64,000 bases of DNA from Camarhynchus parvulus (taxonomy: Eukaryota; Chordata; Aves; Passeriformes; Thraupidae): NCBI RefSeq assembly GCF_901933205.1, contig NC_044572.1:35061501-35125500 (forward strand). The letters are read 5' to 3'. Made by a program: the position numbers and the translations under genes. The first letter of the stretch is position 1. Each line of letters begins with the position of its first letter. This document shows positions 47,865 through 62,000 of this stretch, one piece after another. Under the pieces are notes generated by a model that was not told the origin of the DNA, did not search any database, and was given only the letters and a program-made list of their open reading frames with translations.

Positions 47865-50800
47865 AAAGGGCACGCTCTGAAAAGTGAGAGCCTGAAATGG
47901 TATTCTGATTCTTGCCCTACTTCACTTTTCACCCTAATTGCAGACTAGCACCAGGCATGCTTTCAGCTCATTATTCTCTACAGAGGCCTGCTAATGGTAT
48001 TTCATGTACTGCCTAATTCTACAGCTTTAACATGGAAAAATTCCTTTCAAATTCAATACCAATGAGAGCAAACAGTAGGTCTGCCTCTCTGCTTTTTGTT
48101 TAGCTGTTCAGTAACTGGATAAACATTAACCAGCTGGATAGTGCAATTATAATTTTTTTAAGGTACTGTAAATGCTTGCAACAGCATAGTATCTGGCAGC
48201 CTCACAAATATTAATGAATGCATTCTTGTTCCACTCACACTATTAAAAGTGATTAAGTACTTTCACAGAGGTCATGCAGAAAATGAATGGCAGAACCAAG
48301 CACCGAGGAAAATCCGAAGTTTTTTCCTAAGAGATACTTTTTAAGACATCCCACAGCACAAACAGAAATAAGCCGAAGAAATGCAATTAGAGAAAGAATT
48401 GACATTGGGCACTAATTATTTACTAGGAGCCTGAATGTATTTAGACTTCATTTCCAATGAACTCAGCAAACAGCTTGCTCAACAAGATCAGGAGTAAGGG
48501 TTTAGGATTTGGATTAAAAACACGGAAAAAAAGTAAACACTAATACCCCTCTCTAGGGAAATCATCTCTACTAATTATTTGTCTACAGCTTTCCTCAATA
48601 TCGTTGTCTAAACTGCATTTGTAAACATGGCTCCATTGTTCTGTAATAAGCAAATCATGCACTTTTAGGAATTTCTTGCTAAAATGTATTAGAGAAAATT
48701 AAAGTTCTGAGCTATTATTAATTCTCTATAGAAAACACTTTATTTTTACCAATAATAAGGGAAAGGTAAATATTTGGAGACAAAAATATGGGAATATCTC
48801 TCTTCATACACAGGAGTGTCTCTGTTAATTGTGTTAGCTCTAAAGCTAACAAAGTCATCAAACACAATGGCTGAGACTATTATTGTAACAATTTTCAAAT
48901 GTTGAAAGCTATCAAGAAGTGTAATCAAATGGCACCCTGAAAGGAAGAAGCTTTTTTTTGTTGTTTTTGCTCTTAAGCTTGTAAGTTTCATGCATTTTTA
49001 ATGCAAAAATTTTTTTTACATTAGTCACAAATGCCTTGACCTCTCAGTATTTTTGTTATATTTTACAAATGCATGCATAAACAAAGACAAATACAAATGA
49101 ATTTACATTTTTGGGACGTATTTAGCCTTGATCAAAGTTGGGTTTTTTTAATTTGTGTGTTAAAGTTATGTATTTTTTGTTTGTGTTCAGTGCTGACCAG
49201 AAAGCTTTATGTGTGCTTCTTATTCAAAACACCAAGGCGCAAATGCTGTAAGAAGATTTTCAGCTTTTTCTTATATTGTCTGGAGAGGAAAAGAAGTGTA
49301 AGTACTTAGGATAAGTATAAGCACTTCTTTGGCAAGTATTTATGTTGGCACATGCCAGCAAAGCCTCACAGATTGTTGTTCTCAAAATCAGTAACCATGC
49401 CAAATAGTTGTGATTCTTTCTCTGTTTGAGACACACAACCTCCTTTTCATTGATTTCATTTATTTCAGACACTTTTCATTTTCTTGTATGAAATTTTGAG
49501 GAGTCTTAAAGGTGACAGTGTCATAAACACATTTTTAGTGCAGGAAAGTATTTTTAACTTTTTAAGAGATGGTCAATGATATATTTGCTAAGAATGATCA
49601 TCATCTAGTATTGAACAAGATATGAACAGGAGGAAATTCCTATGAAGTTATATGCGGAGTTTTGTTCTAATTTATATTTGTTTGTAGTAAAAACATGGTG
49701 AATCGAAATGAGATTTCTCTCAGTCTCCATCAGATCCTGTAGCAGCTCACCACAGGCCATTCACAACTCTCCCATCTTTAATGGCCGTGACTTCTTTGTA
49801 TAGAAGACAGAGATTCTGATTCTCCTGTTTTAGGTTAGATTTATCCTGACATCCATTTGTGCTCTTGTTAGACTACACTTTTGCTATGTTTTAGAAACTA
49901 TAGGCTTATAATGAATTTGGCTTTCAGCAGAAGGGCCAGGACCAGAAATGGAAAGGGTGCAAAATTTCTCATTAAGTCTGATAAGACTGAAGACCTTCAG
50001 CTGGGGTTCAGCTGTGCAGGACATAGCAAATGAAAGAAATGTAGGAGAAAAGTACCAGGTGTAGCAGCTGTGCAAGAAAAGTACCAGCTGTCTGTTCTGG
50101 AATACAAAGATGACAGGCCAGGGGTGTTATGTTGCTCAACACAGACACTCAGAAAATCTTCTCCAGATCAACCTCAGAGACACATTCCCAACCTGTGATG
50201 AAACCCAAAATAACCCTTACAGTTGCTTGTGACATGGTACCAAGGAACTACAGAGAACCAGCAGCCCAAGTCTAAGACACATACAGAGATTCTCCTTTTC
50301 TAAAGAGATTGATGTATTGTTTGATTCATATTGAAAAGTGTTTGTCAAGAGTAAAAATATAATTGTGATACACAACATAATTTTTAGTAGTTATGTGGGC
50401 AGAATGTATGGAAAATAAATTCCATACATGCATAGCCATAAATGCATTTATGGCTATGCATTGTAAAGCATATCAATATTAGCTACAAATATGTTTGAGG
50501 CAAATTTTCAGTATGTAAAGCACTTCAAACAATCTTAAATTGGTAATGATAATAAAATCCAAGAAAGATAATAAAACCCAGGAAAAGCACATCCTATACG
50601 ATAATGTAGGGTAAGTTTTGTCCCTGCTGCATTACCCTTTCTGTGATCTCAGATACCTCTGGGAGGAAGACCAGCAGGAGAGGAGGAGGAGGAGGAGGAT
50701 TACATGTGGACAACTAGAAGAAATGAGTGTTTCAGTGCACTGGCCTTCACAGAACTCCTTGAAGTTTGTGCAGAAGTCTTTGGCCTATTCCACTGCCATC

Positions 50801-52470
50801 AAGCGCTTCAGTACCTTTCTTCCAATTCAGCAACGGAAAAGGAGCACCTCTTTCCTTTTTCCTTTTCATCTACATCTCCCAAAGACAAAACAGAAAGAGG
50901 AGACTTTCATAACTCCTAGGCATGTAATCCAGTAGGATTCTCTGAATGAAATATAATGTATGATAAGTTTCTGTACCTAGCCAAGAGGCAATGGGGTCTC
51001 CTGCAGTGTTTTAAATGTGGGCAAACTGTGTCCCACAGGAAAAGCTGATTGTTTCAGACCAGACCAGTGTGCAACATTTGTACTGGGTCAGTCCAGCCCC
51101 ATAGGGTAGAAATGGTTGCTGCTGCACTGGACAAATTCTGCAGAAATTATGTGGACCTTGTTGGAAAGTGAAAGAAATCAAATTAAAGAAACAGGACAAA
51201 ACCAGGTTTTTTCCTATAGCTCTTGCAGCCTGTTCCTCTGAAGTTCTTTTTCTATCTAATCCAAAAGGTGGACAAAGTTCATTTCAGCATTAGCAATCTA
51301 AAATCAAGTCTCAGCTGAGACTAATTTGCATGAATAATGAAAGCAGTTTTCAAGTGTGGTATTATAGATTTTTTTTTAAGTAAATGCAGATATTTTGATT
51401 TTTCTGGAGTGCTACCTAGGACCCTCTTGGCTTTGTTTTGTGCTTTGAAGTTCAAACTAGTGACCAGTTAGAAATGGATTTAGTGCTCCCTGACCGCTGT
51501 GGAAGCAACTGGGCAGATACTTAGGACTTAAAATTATTTAGTCTGGCAAGCAATCAAGAGGATATTTTCAGAATAATAAATCAAACTCACACCTCTGGAC
51601 AGACAAGACATGGAGATCTAGAGCATTGATTTTTATGCCCCTGCCCTGATGAGCAGAAGTGCCACAACAGCCCATTGTTGACTTTCCACCAATCTCAGGC
51701 TGACACTGCCATCATTCAGGTCCAAGTGACATTGATTTGTCTGGACTGCTTTATAGACAAGCAAGGCAATGAAAAACAGCATTTTACATTTCTACAGCTA
51801 AACAGGTGTTCCAGAGAAATCCAGTGAAGATGGGCCTGCCTCTCACCCACCTGAAAACACATCCAAAGGCTGCTGGGCAGACCAGAGCCCACATTATGAT
51901 TTTTAAGTTAATTCATCAGCATCATCATTCTTGACACACTTGCACATAACAAACTCGGGGTACCCCACTCCTCCAGCTATCCGGGAGGCTCCTCCACTGC
52001 AACTCCTTTGCCCTGACAGAAACATGGAAGGCTCATTGGGGCAAGACCTTAATATTCCCATCTTAATGCAGTCTTGGAATAAATCCAGAAGAAAACAAGA
52101 TTTTTTTCCCCTAGTGCTCAATCAGGGATACAAAAGCCAAGGGTGCCCAGCCAGCTCCAAGGGCAAGGCCCTCAGGGCACTGCAGGGAAGAAGTGGTTTG
52201 GCAGGTGCACGCGTTTGGGCAGAGGGACGGGGCAGTGTCATCTTTTTTCCGTGCCATGGGGCAGCATTGTGGCATCCACGTGGGCTTTCAAAAATAGCTT
52301 AGGCTCTGCCGAGGCACCAGCATGTGGGAGGGTGCGCCAGGCTACAGCCGGACTTCACCCTCGCACCAAAGCCGCTCCAGGGCTGGGGGTGGAAAGTGGG
52401 GCCCGCGGGTGGGCGGGCTGTGTCTGTGTGTGCATGTGTGTTAAATTACTACTTTTAAAAATATAGATTT
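47865..52470. other. AT-rich intergenic DNA with a palindrome at 50.4 kb
   Basis: No gene is recognised. It contains the palindrome described separately and an (AGG)n run at about 50676-50699. Confidence 0.5.
50404..50461. repeat. Adjacent hairpin and 34-bp perfect palindrome
   Basis: Bases 50404-50413 (ATGTATGGAA) pair with 50420-50429 (TTCCATACAT) around a 6-base AATAAA loop. Overlapping by two bases, 50428-50461 is a perfect 34-bp palindrome centred on the TGCA at 50443-50446, with arms beginning ATGCATAGCC. Confidence 0.9.
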
Positions 52471-52489
52471 ATTTTTATTCCCTCGTGAA

Positions 52490-53070
52490 GACCGGCGCGG
52501 GCTTTTCCCCCTCAGGATCCTAAGATCCCTGCCCTCCTTTCCCCGCCCCCGCCAGGGGAGACTGGCGGCCGCCGTACCTGGCGCCCTCTGCCCGGAGGAG
52601 CGGCCCGGGCCCCGTCGCCAGCGGCGCCGAGCAGGTGGGCGCGGCGGGGGCGCGGGCGGGGCTGGGGGTCCCCGGTGCCCCGGGTCCCCTCGCAGCTCGG
52701 CCAGCCGGGAGCGCGGGCGGGGGCGCGGCCGCCGCCTCCCCTCGGTCCCCGCTGGGGCCCGGGCCGGGGCTGGGGCTTCCCCGGTGCCGCGGGGTCAGAG
52801 ACGACTCGGCGGGCAAAATTGGTGCCGCGGCTGGGCCCCGGCCGGGGGCAGCGTCCGGCCGGCGGGGCAGCGGGGGCTCGGGGCGACCGCGAAACCCGCG
52901 CCCCTGGGATGTGGGTGCTCCCGGCGGCGGAGGAGGAAGCGCGGCTGAGGTCAGGCACGGGCTGTGCGCGGTGCTGCTCCTCTGTTGTGTCAAGCAGCGA
53001 GAGGGCTGTTTTCCGGCGGCGGTGGATGGCAAGAAGTTTGGGGTTTTTCCCAGTTCTCGTCCTTGAAGTA
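52490..53070. promoter_or_regulatory. CpG-island promoter of an unassigned gene
   Basis: GC and CpG rise abruptly from about 52490 to 52930. The region has no repeats and contains a plus-strand donor (GAGCAG then GTGGGC at 52635). It looks like a promoter with a non-coding or short first exon. The long frames on both strands (52635-53066 plus, 52520-53032 minus) are GC-rich Pro/Ala/Gly/Arg sequence without a recognised domain. In human the gene following PRR15 is WIPF3, so a WIPF3 first exon is a reasonable guess, but no WIPF3 coding sequence is visible in this window. Confidence 0.65.
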
Positions 53071-56000
53071 GATGTGCTGGAATAGGTCAGCCGAGAAAAC
53101 GGGGCTGAGTGATTGTGAAAAGTACCGTGTATTAAATACTTGTGTATATATTGGAGGGGGAATGCTGGAGAAGTGTTGGAAAGAAGCTCTTAAAGGTTTA
53201 ATAATAATGAACATGGATAAAATTGAGACTGAAATCTAGTGACTTTCTCATCAGCCTGCTGGCGCTAATTCAGAGTGACAGGGGATGTGTTGGTAAAGGG
53301 TAGCACGCGGATTTTTTATTTCTCTTTGGATATGCTCGGAGTCTGCAAAGACATAGAGATGATGGGTTATGTGACAGCCTGCATCTCTGGGGTTGGGAAG
53401 GAGGTTGGGCTTGTGTCGCTCAAGAAATTCAGGAGTTTGAGAATAGGGAGGACACATGAGACCTGCGTGCCTTTGTTTTGTTGAAAGTGGAATATTACGA
53501 AGCGAGGTTTCTGAAAGATAGCAAAGTAAGTCTGGTTTAGGAGAGGAAACTGATATAAGGTAAAGTTTGATGATTTTTGCACAGAACAGTCTTGGGGTGG
53601 TCTGGATTTATGGGCTAAAGTCTGCAAGTGCTCCTGCTGATTCAGACAGTGACATATTGCTGAAATTGCGATAGCAGTGATACCTGTTACTGTGCACGCT
53701 GCATGAGTCAAGTCGTTGAACTGCCTCCTGATACAATCAGTGTTTTCAGTTTCTCCATCTGTGTATGCGGTGCAAGTTCCTGTTTATTTCACAACGTGTG
53801 TTTGTATAATCTTTGTTAACATCTTCAGTTCGCGTGCTTTGTGCTGAAGGAGAAGCCATAGGGCAGATAATCAAGGAAATGAGTGCAACTTTACTGCGTG
53901 ATGGCAGTCGGAGCTGGGACACTTGTTAGGCACTTGTGTGCGTGGGGATGGTTCCTGTTCACTGCGTGAACCTGTGACCCAAAGCGTGTCCCGCCTGGAA
54001 TGCGCAGGCGGTGCAGGCGCTGCTGCCACCCACGGCTCGTACGGGACATTGCCCTGCGTGCAGTGGAAAGGTTGAGACTGCTTTGCTGGCAGGTACCGGC
54101 TTCCATGTGCGAGATAACATATGAGGAGCTCAGTGTGGGACACTTAAAGCAGATTGCGTAAGTGTGGTTTTTTAATTGATAGACTGCTTTGACTGTTTTG
54201 CTGTAGATAATGATGGCAAAATCTGGGTTAGACTTATAACCAGAAAGAATGCTGTGGGAGTTGATGTTTTTCCTGGAGAAGATGCAGGTTACGGAATGGG
54301 GCTTGCAATTGAAGTATGAAACTTTTTTTATTTGTCTTTTTTAATAAAGGATATATATTCTCTAAAGACAGGGGTGTATAAATAGTTTGACCAGCTTTGC
54401 ATAAAGACTTCGGTTGCTTAGGGGCAGATGCAATGTTTAATTCATTAACTGCAGTGCTCAAGTTATTGCTGGTTTGGATCTATGCCTGAAAATAATTGAG
54501 ATGCACTTGAAATTCAGATTCTATGATTGTACTGCACTGGAAAGGGCAACATATGACTGTGTTTATCAAATCATGTAGTATAATACAAAGCAACTTCCTC
54601 TTTTTTTTTCTCACTCCTTCCTCACCTGTGAGAGGAAATATATATATATAAAGATCCTGTAACATCTCAATTTCTGTTACTGCAGTGTGGGAATTTACAA
54701 TGTTTGGAGTCTGTACATAATGACTACTAAATCTGAACTTGCAGAAAGTACTTAGATAGTTGGGTTTTTAACAGTAAATCAAAACATAGCACTGTCACAT
54801 CTCAGCAGTAACACCTTAAAAGTCAGCACTGTTTGTTGAATGTCCTAACAGGATCTAGCCAGATGCTAATAGTTATTAGCATTATTATTTTTATACTTAG
54901 TAATTTTATTGCTTGATGAGGCCTGTATTTTGGGAAACTCGTTGTCCTCTGAAAAGAAGACCTTGAACAGAAAATAATATTTTAGTCATAACAAATAGAA
55001 AAATATTTGCATATTTTAAGAGACAGATGTTGAGAACTCCAAAGTAGAATAACACAATTAACTATTTTACATCTAAAAAAAATTAACTTATATTAAGTAT
55101 TAAAAAGTTTAGTATTAATGTTTTAAAGTATTTTAGCTCCAAAGAGAAGCAAAACAGGGAAAAGGCTGATATGAAATCTCTTTGTTTATAAGTCATAACT
55201 CACCTATAATAATTATTTTTTCAGACACATTGCTTTTGTGGAAGCTTTTCTTCTCTGTGACTGGGACTAGTTCTGTTCAGTCATGCGAAGTAGGTGAGAC
55301 TGGACAAGCTCAGCTCAGCTTTCTTGCCCTGTAAGTTACTGATGCTGCATGTGTGTGAGCATCTGCTGCATTATTACATGGGTATTTTATGCAGTTCATT
55401 TAAGTTCTAATAAATGAGATCGCAGATGAAAAGTTGAAGCTTAAGGAAATTATAATGGGCTCTGCTGCACCAGAATAAAAAATCCCATCTTCTTCAGAGT
55501 GTATATGAAACTAGTATCTAAATAAACATAGCAATCAAGTGAGATACCCAGTAAAGTCTTTTATCTAGAAGTCTTTAGTACTCACATTACACTGAGTTAC
55601 CAGTGGCTCCTATGCAGTTTTGAGATGCAGCTTTCTGGACTGCCTTTAACACTGCTCTTACAGATCTTCCTCAATTAGTCTATGTTCTTACACAGAGTAG
55701 TTACTGTCTTTGTGAGACTGAAGCTTTCTGAAAACAGGCATATAGTAGCAAAACCTTAATGGTACTTCACAGTTGCTTTTTTATCTGTGGTCATTCTGCA
55801 TCAGGGTTGTCTGGTGGCTTCATAGCCAGGGTGAACAGAGATATAAAGAATGCTATATTTGCAAACAGAATAAAACGTCCTTGGGGCTTCCAGATTGGAA
55901 AGAAACTGTATTTTCAGGCAAAATTGTATTTTTTTGAATACGCCCACCTTAATTTGACTTGTGAGTATTGTGAAGTGAACTCATTCAGTTATTACAGACA

Positions 56001-56731
56001 GGACAGCTGTAAAGCTGCCTTTTGATTGCTTTGAAAGAATGTAAAACAGCAAAGGATTTTCACAAGATGCAAAAAGCATGTTTTCATGCTGTGGTAATTG
56101 AAACAGCTGAAACGGATTTCACTACCAGAAATACCTCTCTCAAATAAGATCATGCATGGAGAGCTTAATTCTTCTTTGCATTGACGCTGTGTCATCTTTC
56201 CCTGTTGTTAGAAATAGATAGATAACTCTGTGGTGTGAATGGTGTCACTGTGCAGCCAGACCAGGCACAGCAGAGCAACATAGCAGCTATGCTGTAGCTA
56301 CAGGGTAAGTGCTAAAGTGAAAAGTGGGGGAAAACTGGGCCAAAAGTCCCTACATGATTGAGTTCTCTAAGCATAAGAACAGAAAATTCAGCATGAAAGC
56401 GCTTGCTCAGTCCTGACCCTGCTCTTAGAATGTCTAAGAAAACTAAACAAAACTATGTCTGCTCTGCAGCTTCTGTGTAATGGATATTCTATATCCTCCA
56501 TTTACCCTGGTGGCAACTGTCGTGCCTGCCTTGACAAATGGATGTGTTGGCTGGAAATTTACAGTGCTTCTGCTTCATTCATAAGAGAGGGGTAAAATGA
56601 AGGAAGTGAATGAATAGGTTTAGAGATAGTAACCCCTTTGTGTTGGTGCCTTTCACAGGTCTGTAAATGACTGCTGTACCATTTAACTTCTAGTTACTAT
56701 ATCATGCTTTCCTCTTTTCATTATAAGTAAC

Positions 56732-56752
56732 AAAAAAAAAAAAAAAAAAAAA
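56732..56752 (+). repeat. Poly-A run (21 A)
   Basis: An uninterrupted run of 21 A is followed by GAGGAGGAC. No retrotransposon body or target-site duplication was recognised beside it, so I treat it as a simple homopolymer. Confidence 0.9.
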
Positions 56753-59008
56753 GAGGAGGACAGAATATAGTACTGCAATCACAAAGGAGGTCTTGGGGTG
56801 TTTTGTTCCTCTTTTGTACCCTCATTGTTTTAAAGCTATTATGTTACTGCTTTCCTAACTGGCATAGTTATGTGTGAGAGAAAAATATGTATGCAGCAGC
56901 ACTACTGATGTGTATAAAATAGTCCTGGCAGGTTTTTGGCTTTTGTCCAAGTCAGTTACACATTTTTATATGCTGAAGAAGAAAATAAATAACGCTGTAT
57001 CTGTTCAAAATCTGTAGATCTGCTGTGTTAGTTGAGTAGACACGTAAAGAAAATCATGAGGAGCATAAAAGGCAAGCCAGGCTTATATACCACGGAAACA
57101 GACTGGGGTTTTAGCAATTTATTTTCAGAGGGAATGTTTGCTTCTCTTGGGGATATGTAAATTACTGCAAAAATATCTGTCAGGTTCTGCCTGGGATTTG
57201 GATAGAAAGTTGCTTTTATTGGTCAGTTGTGTGAGTGTGAACAGCTTAACATGTTAGTGATGTTACTTCTGTTGCTGCAGACCGTATATCCTGGAGTATT
57301 TTCAGAGTTAAACCCTAAAGAACTGATCTCACTTCTACTGAAAACAAAGGAAAATTTGGCATTATAAAAATAAGAGCTGGATTAGCCCCTAGATTAGTAA
57401 ATTGGCAGAGGAGGTGGGGAATATCTGTGTAAGGTACTGTGTGAGTGATAGATGTGGGGCCTAACAGGGCATTTAATGCAGAATGAAAGCCTTTTTTAGC
57501 TTTGAAATGACTAAGTAGCAAGGAAATTATGCAAAAGCAGATTGTACAAAATATCCTTGGATCAAGTGATCATGAGTTTACATTGACTTAACAGTAGGAT
57601 AAATTATGCAGTCCCATGTGGGGGTACTTGGGCTTGCTCTGAACAGACTGTACCAAGAGCTGCAAAGGCCTGGACTAGTTGCAAAATGCGTATGCTGTGG
57701 TTACTTTGCTGCTTTCCTCTGCCCAGACTTTTTGACCTGCTTGTTTTTCTCCAATACTTCAATCTTTTATCCAATCCATCAGATGGAGCTTTGTACATTT
57801 GCGCTAATACTTACCAGTTCTAGTCAGGATGTATGTCCTCATATCTCCTAGAATCACATTTTCTGTTTTTTTTCAGAGCTGTATCAGCCTAGCTCTGCAT
57901 TTCTTCTGTTTTTCTCGTAGCCTGTGCTGAACCTTTAGTATCATCATGCAGAGTTACTTAATTTTACTCCATGTGCAGTGTTTCTTTCCCCAGAACAGAC
58001 AACTCTACCTTTTAAATGAAATGCCTCTTCTTGCCTTGCCTTGCAACAAGATCAGGCAAAAGGTGCAGTGAATGGTGACAAGGGCAAAGAAAGTGGAGAG
58101 TGGGAATGGAGAGGCTGGTAAACCACTAGGAAAGGGGAGAAATATTCACAAAGTGAAGTAAAGAAAGAGGATGGGCCAGATCCAGGCTGGTTAATGTGAA
58201 AGCTGAAGTCCAAAGCCAGCGTAAAACTTGACACCAGAATTAATGGAAACAAGTGAGTCCTCATCTTTAACCTGCTTGGTCTGATGGTAGCAGATACTGA
58301 TTGCTCTGCAAGTATACTTGGGAGCTGTTCAAAGAAAACCACTTTTCTCCTTTGTGCCTATGAAAGATACAAATGCAAAAAAAATTCTATTGCCATTTAA
58401 TCACTAGAATAATTTTCCTTCTTCATCAGGCAGCAAAACTAGTTGAATATTTTTGAATTGCTGATGTTCGTTGCTTATGCCATGTGTACAGGTATGTATC
58501 AATCACAATTTCCTCTCTAAATATAATGCCTTTCCCAGGGAATTACCAGTGAAGACCTTTCATAAGTCAAAGGGCTGAAACTTCAATTTAATGAACTCAT
58601 ATTGTTTTTTATCTCAGCACTTTGTTTTTTTAGCAATTCAGAACTAGACCTACAAATCAAAACACCTTTTATCAGGAATTTTTTTTGTTGCAGTTGCAAA
58701 TGACTGCAATTTGCTGTTCATTGTACAAAGTAAAATCATTGTCCTGAGTAAATGGATGTAAGATTGGAGCTAGGTACTTTGTGCACTTCCTTTAAAAACA
58801 GCTAACAATTTTCTGTACAGGAAAGATATTTACACCTTTATGCACATAGGCAGTTTGATCTCAGTTTTGACGCTTAAGGGAGAATAAAAACATATTGCCT
58901 ATTATTTTTTCATAACAATGAGCTAGTTAAAATAACAAAAAATGCAATGTTATGGTAGCATAGCATGGCTTTCTTAATAACATAAGAGTTTATATGTACA
59001 AGTACAAG

Positions 59009-59030
59009 AGTACAAGTATGTACTTGTACT
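59009..59030. repeat. 22-bp near-perfect palindrome
   Basis: AGTACAAGTA, a TG centre, then TACTTGTACT make two perfect 10-base arms. It lies within a wider run of GTACAAG repeats starting at about 58996. Confidence 0.85.
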
Positions 59031-62000
59031 TATGGAAACCTTACCCTGGTGTAACGAACATCTGAGATGAAACTATCAATTATGTCACTGAAATGGGACA
59101 GCAGCTTCAACAGGATTGACAGAAAAGGGCATGAAAGTGAGAATGAATGTTCAGAAGTTATAGTTTAATTTTTTAGGGCTTTAGGGCTAACATTTTTACC
59201 ATTGGAATAGAAATTAGGTAATCACAATTTCACTGAAAACTGGAATCAAAGTTTCCCATTCTTTCTTTGAGGTGAGGATTTCCCTGACAACTTATTCCTG
59301 CAGGGGACCAGATCATTATGTTTTACATCCCTTGTGAAAGGCAATTCTCCTTAGCACATACAGTGACCACAGTCCATGCTGGGGCCTAAAACTGTATTGT
59401 AGGAAAGCACGGCACATGTTGAATTGCAAAATTTATTCTTCTTCCATTGCCAGTATTAGACTGTTTTTTAAGCTGATAGCTATCAGCCTGACATGACATG
59501 ACATGCATGCATATTTCTATAAATTTATCATTTCAAGATGTAAAGCTGTGAAAATCAGAGCTCTGATAAAATATCGTGATTGAAAGTGGAAATTCCAGAA
59601 TTATTTAGGAACTGGATTTTTAAAGTGCTCTAGTCTTCCAATACCCATATTTGCAAATTCTTTTCACTTGACTGGCAGTTTAAAACAAGGTTTGAGCTGT
59701 CTGTAGCAAATATAGAAGAGCAAGATGCTGAATACTACCTTGTTTGCATTTTCCATTTTGATGCTAGCTACTTAATTGGAAAGCAAAACTTTCTTCTCTT
59801 AAACGACTTGGTTAAACAATGCTTGGAAATTTTTTTTGTAGAAACCATTCCGTGTACAAGTGTACTTTTTAAATAACTCTGTATTATAAAAATGATAGTC
59901 AATATATTAATAACTATAAAGGAATAGATCATTAATAATTATGTGGAAAACATACAATTAGCTTCTTAGCAGAGGCTGCAAAATTTGCAGATGTTAACCT
60001 GAAACATCAAATTACCTCTACAGAGAGAGATCAAGCGCTGCTCACACTGATACTCTTGAGGAGTATAAGAGTAAACAGTTGTCTTCAGAATGTGCCTGTG
60101 ACCTTGAATGTCTACTGAGCTGCACTTTCTTTAGCTTAGGCCAATGATTAACTTTGCTAATGGCTGTATATCAAATTCACCATTGTTTGTATAGCTGGCA
60201 GTGAAACAAGCCATGTCTGTCTTTGTGTGGATGATGCAGTATTAATTTCAAGGAAACCCTTTGTATAAATTGTTTCCTTTGAAAAGTTATGTCTTTGTGC
60301 AACTCCTAATTACTTCTAATTTACCTCATTTGTCTTTGGGCTCTCTAACTTCAGATTAACACTACTACAGGCACGACATACTTCTTCTTGGTATGTGTTG
60401 TTCTTTTCTCTTAGTCCTTATTTAAAAGAGGATGATGAATTCTCTTATTCTGCTCTCTTACAATCAGGCTTCTCTGACAGATCCCCATGGAGCAGAGGAA
60501 GCTACACCCTGAAATAGTCATATGTAGGGATGTGAAGTCATCTGTGCAGCTTTGCTCTGAAGGGAGGTTTGTCAAGACATAGCACTGTAATTTCTGGCCT
60601 CAGCACCACAGGGAACCCAGCAGAGATCTGCCCACAGCACACATGGAAGCAAGGCGTCTTCAAATTCCTGTAGTCTCTGCTGGGTCAGCCCTGGACAGTT
60701 TGTGGCAATTTTATCAGGCATCTGACAGAGTAAGAGTCATGCTGGGCTTTTTTCAGGCAGAAAGGGGAAGCAGCCCTTAACTGCATTAAGCCTGGTGGAA
60801 ATAGTCCAAGCTGAGGGGAACTTACAGTCCTTGGCTTAAATTCAGGATACTCTTACGTGCTGTGAGACAGTCCTACAGACCCTGTAGAAGACAAATGCTG
60901 CTTAGAAGTGTTTCATCAGGTGTTTAATGGAGAAAGAGCCCTTCCTTAAGGTTTGCACATTCCAATGGAATTGAAAAAGTCAGATTCTGCCTTAAGTTGC
61001 AGTGATGTAAATGGTGACTGAGAGCAGAAATTTCTCTCAAGTTGTACACAGTTCTGATGTACAACTGTGAGATGGTAAAAGGCTGGAGTTTTCTTAGCTG
61101 TGGGAATATACATGTGAAAGTCTTAATATATATAAGATGGGTATGTATATGGTATTTGCCTTCCTGCTATAAATGAAGGTTCTGACAGTTTGACACTTCT
61201 ACACAGTTCTTAAATGTCTTAAATGTTCAAGATAGTCTTGATAGCAGAGACTATCAATTATTTTGTGAATGGGGTTATCATTGGAGGGTGAAAAAGAGAC
61301 TCATATTCAGAGGCTCTATCTTGATTCTTTCTTGTTGGGTTCTCTAAACACAAAAAGTCATTCACATTCTCCAAAAAAGAAAAAAAATGTAGCATCCAAT
61401 GCTTAAATATTAAATGGTGTGATTATCTTAAAATTAGAATCTAGACTAGCTCATTCCAAACAGAAGATTTTTCCAAATCTTTTCCAGTTGTGTGATAGTG
61501 ACAGCAGGAAAGTTAATCTGTGTAACACACATCTACTGTTGTCTGTTTTAATCTTCCCTGTATCTGCATGTGTTGTACTGTCTTTAAAAGATCTGTGGAG
61601 ATCTCACGCCAGTGATTTCAGCTGTTCTTCAGTGATGTTTCACAGGAGCAAATGGGCAATTTGCTAATTAAACAGTTATGCTAATTGTCTACCTTTGAGA
61701 TCATGAAAGTTGAGCAGATGCTTATTGATCCTGTTTTTTCCCAGGTAATTTTGAAATTATTTGACTTTTCTGTTGAAATATAAGGGCTTAAAAACTATAA
61801 TTCAGAACAGTACAGTTAATCAGAAAATCATACTTGATTATATAGAAGTTGCTTAAAAGATAAAAACAGGTTGTGGTCTACTCTTTTTCTTAAGTTTTTA
61901 ATCAAGAAAGCAAGACAAATACTATAGATAAGCTCTCCTGCACACCTTTGAAATATCTCTCTCAGCTTTTCCTTTGAAGGAAGAAAACCTTTACATTTCC

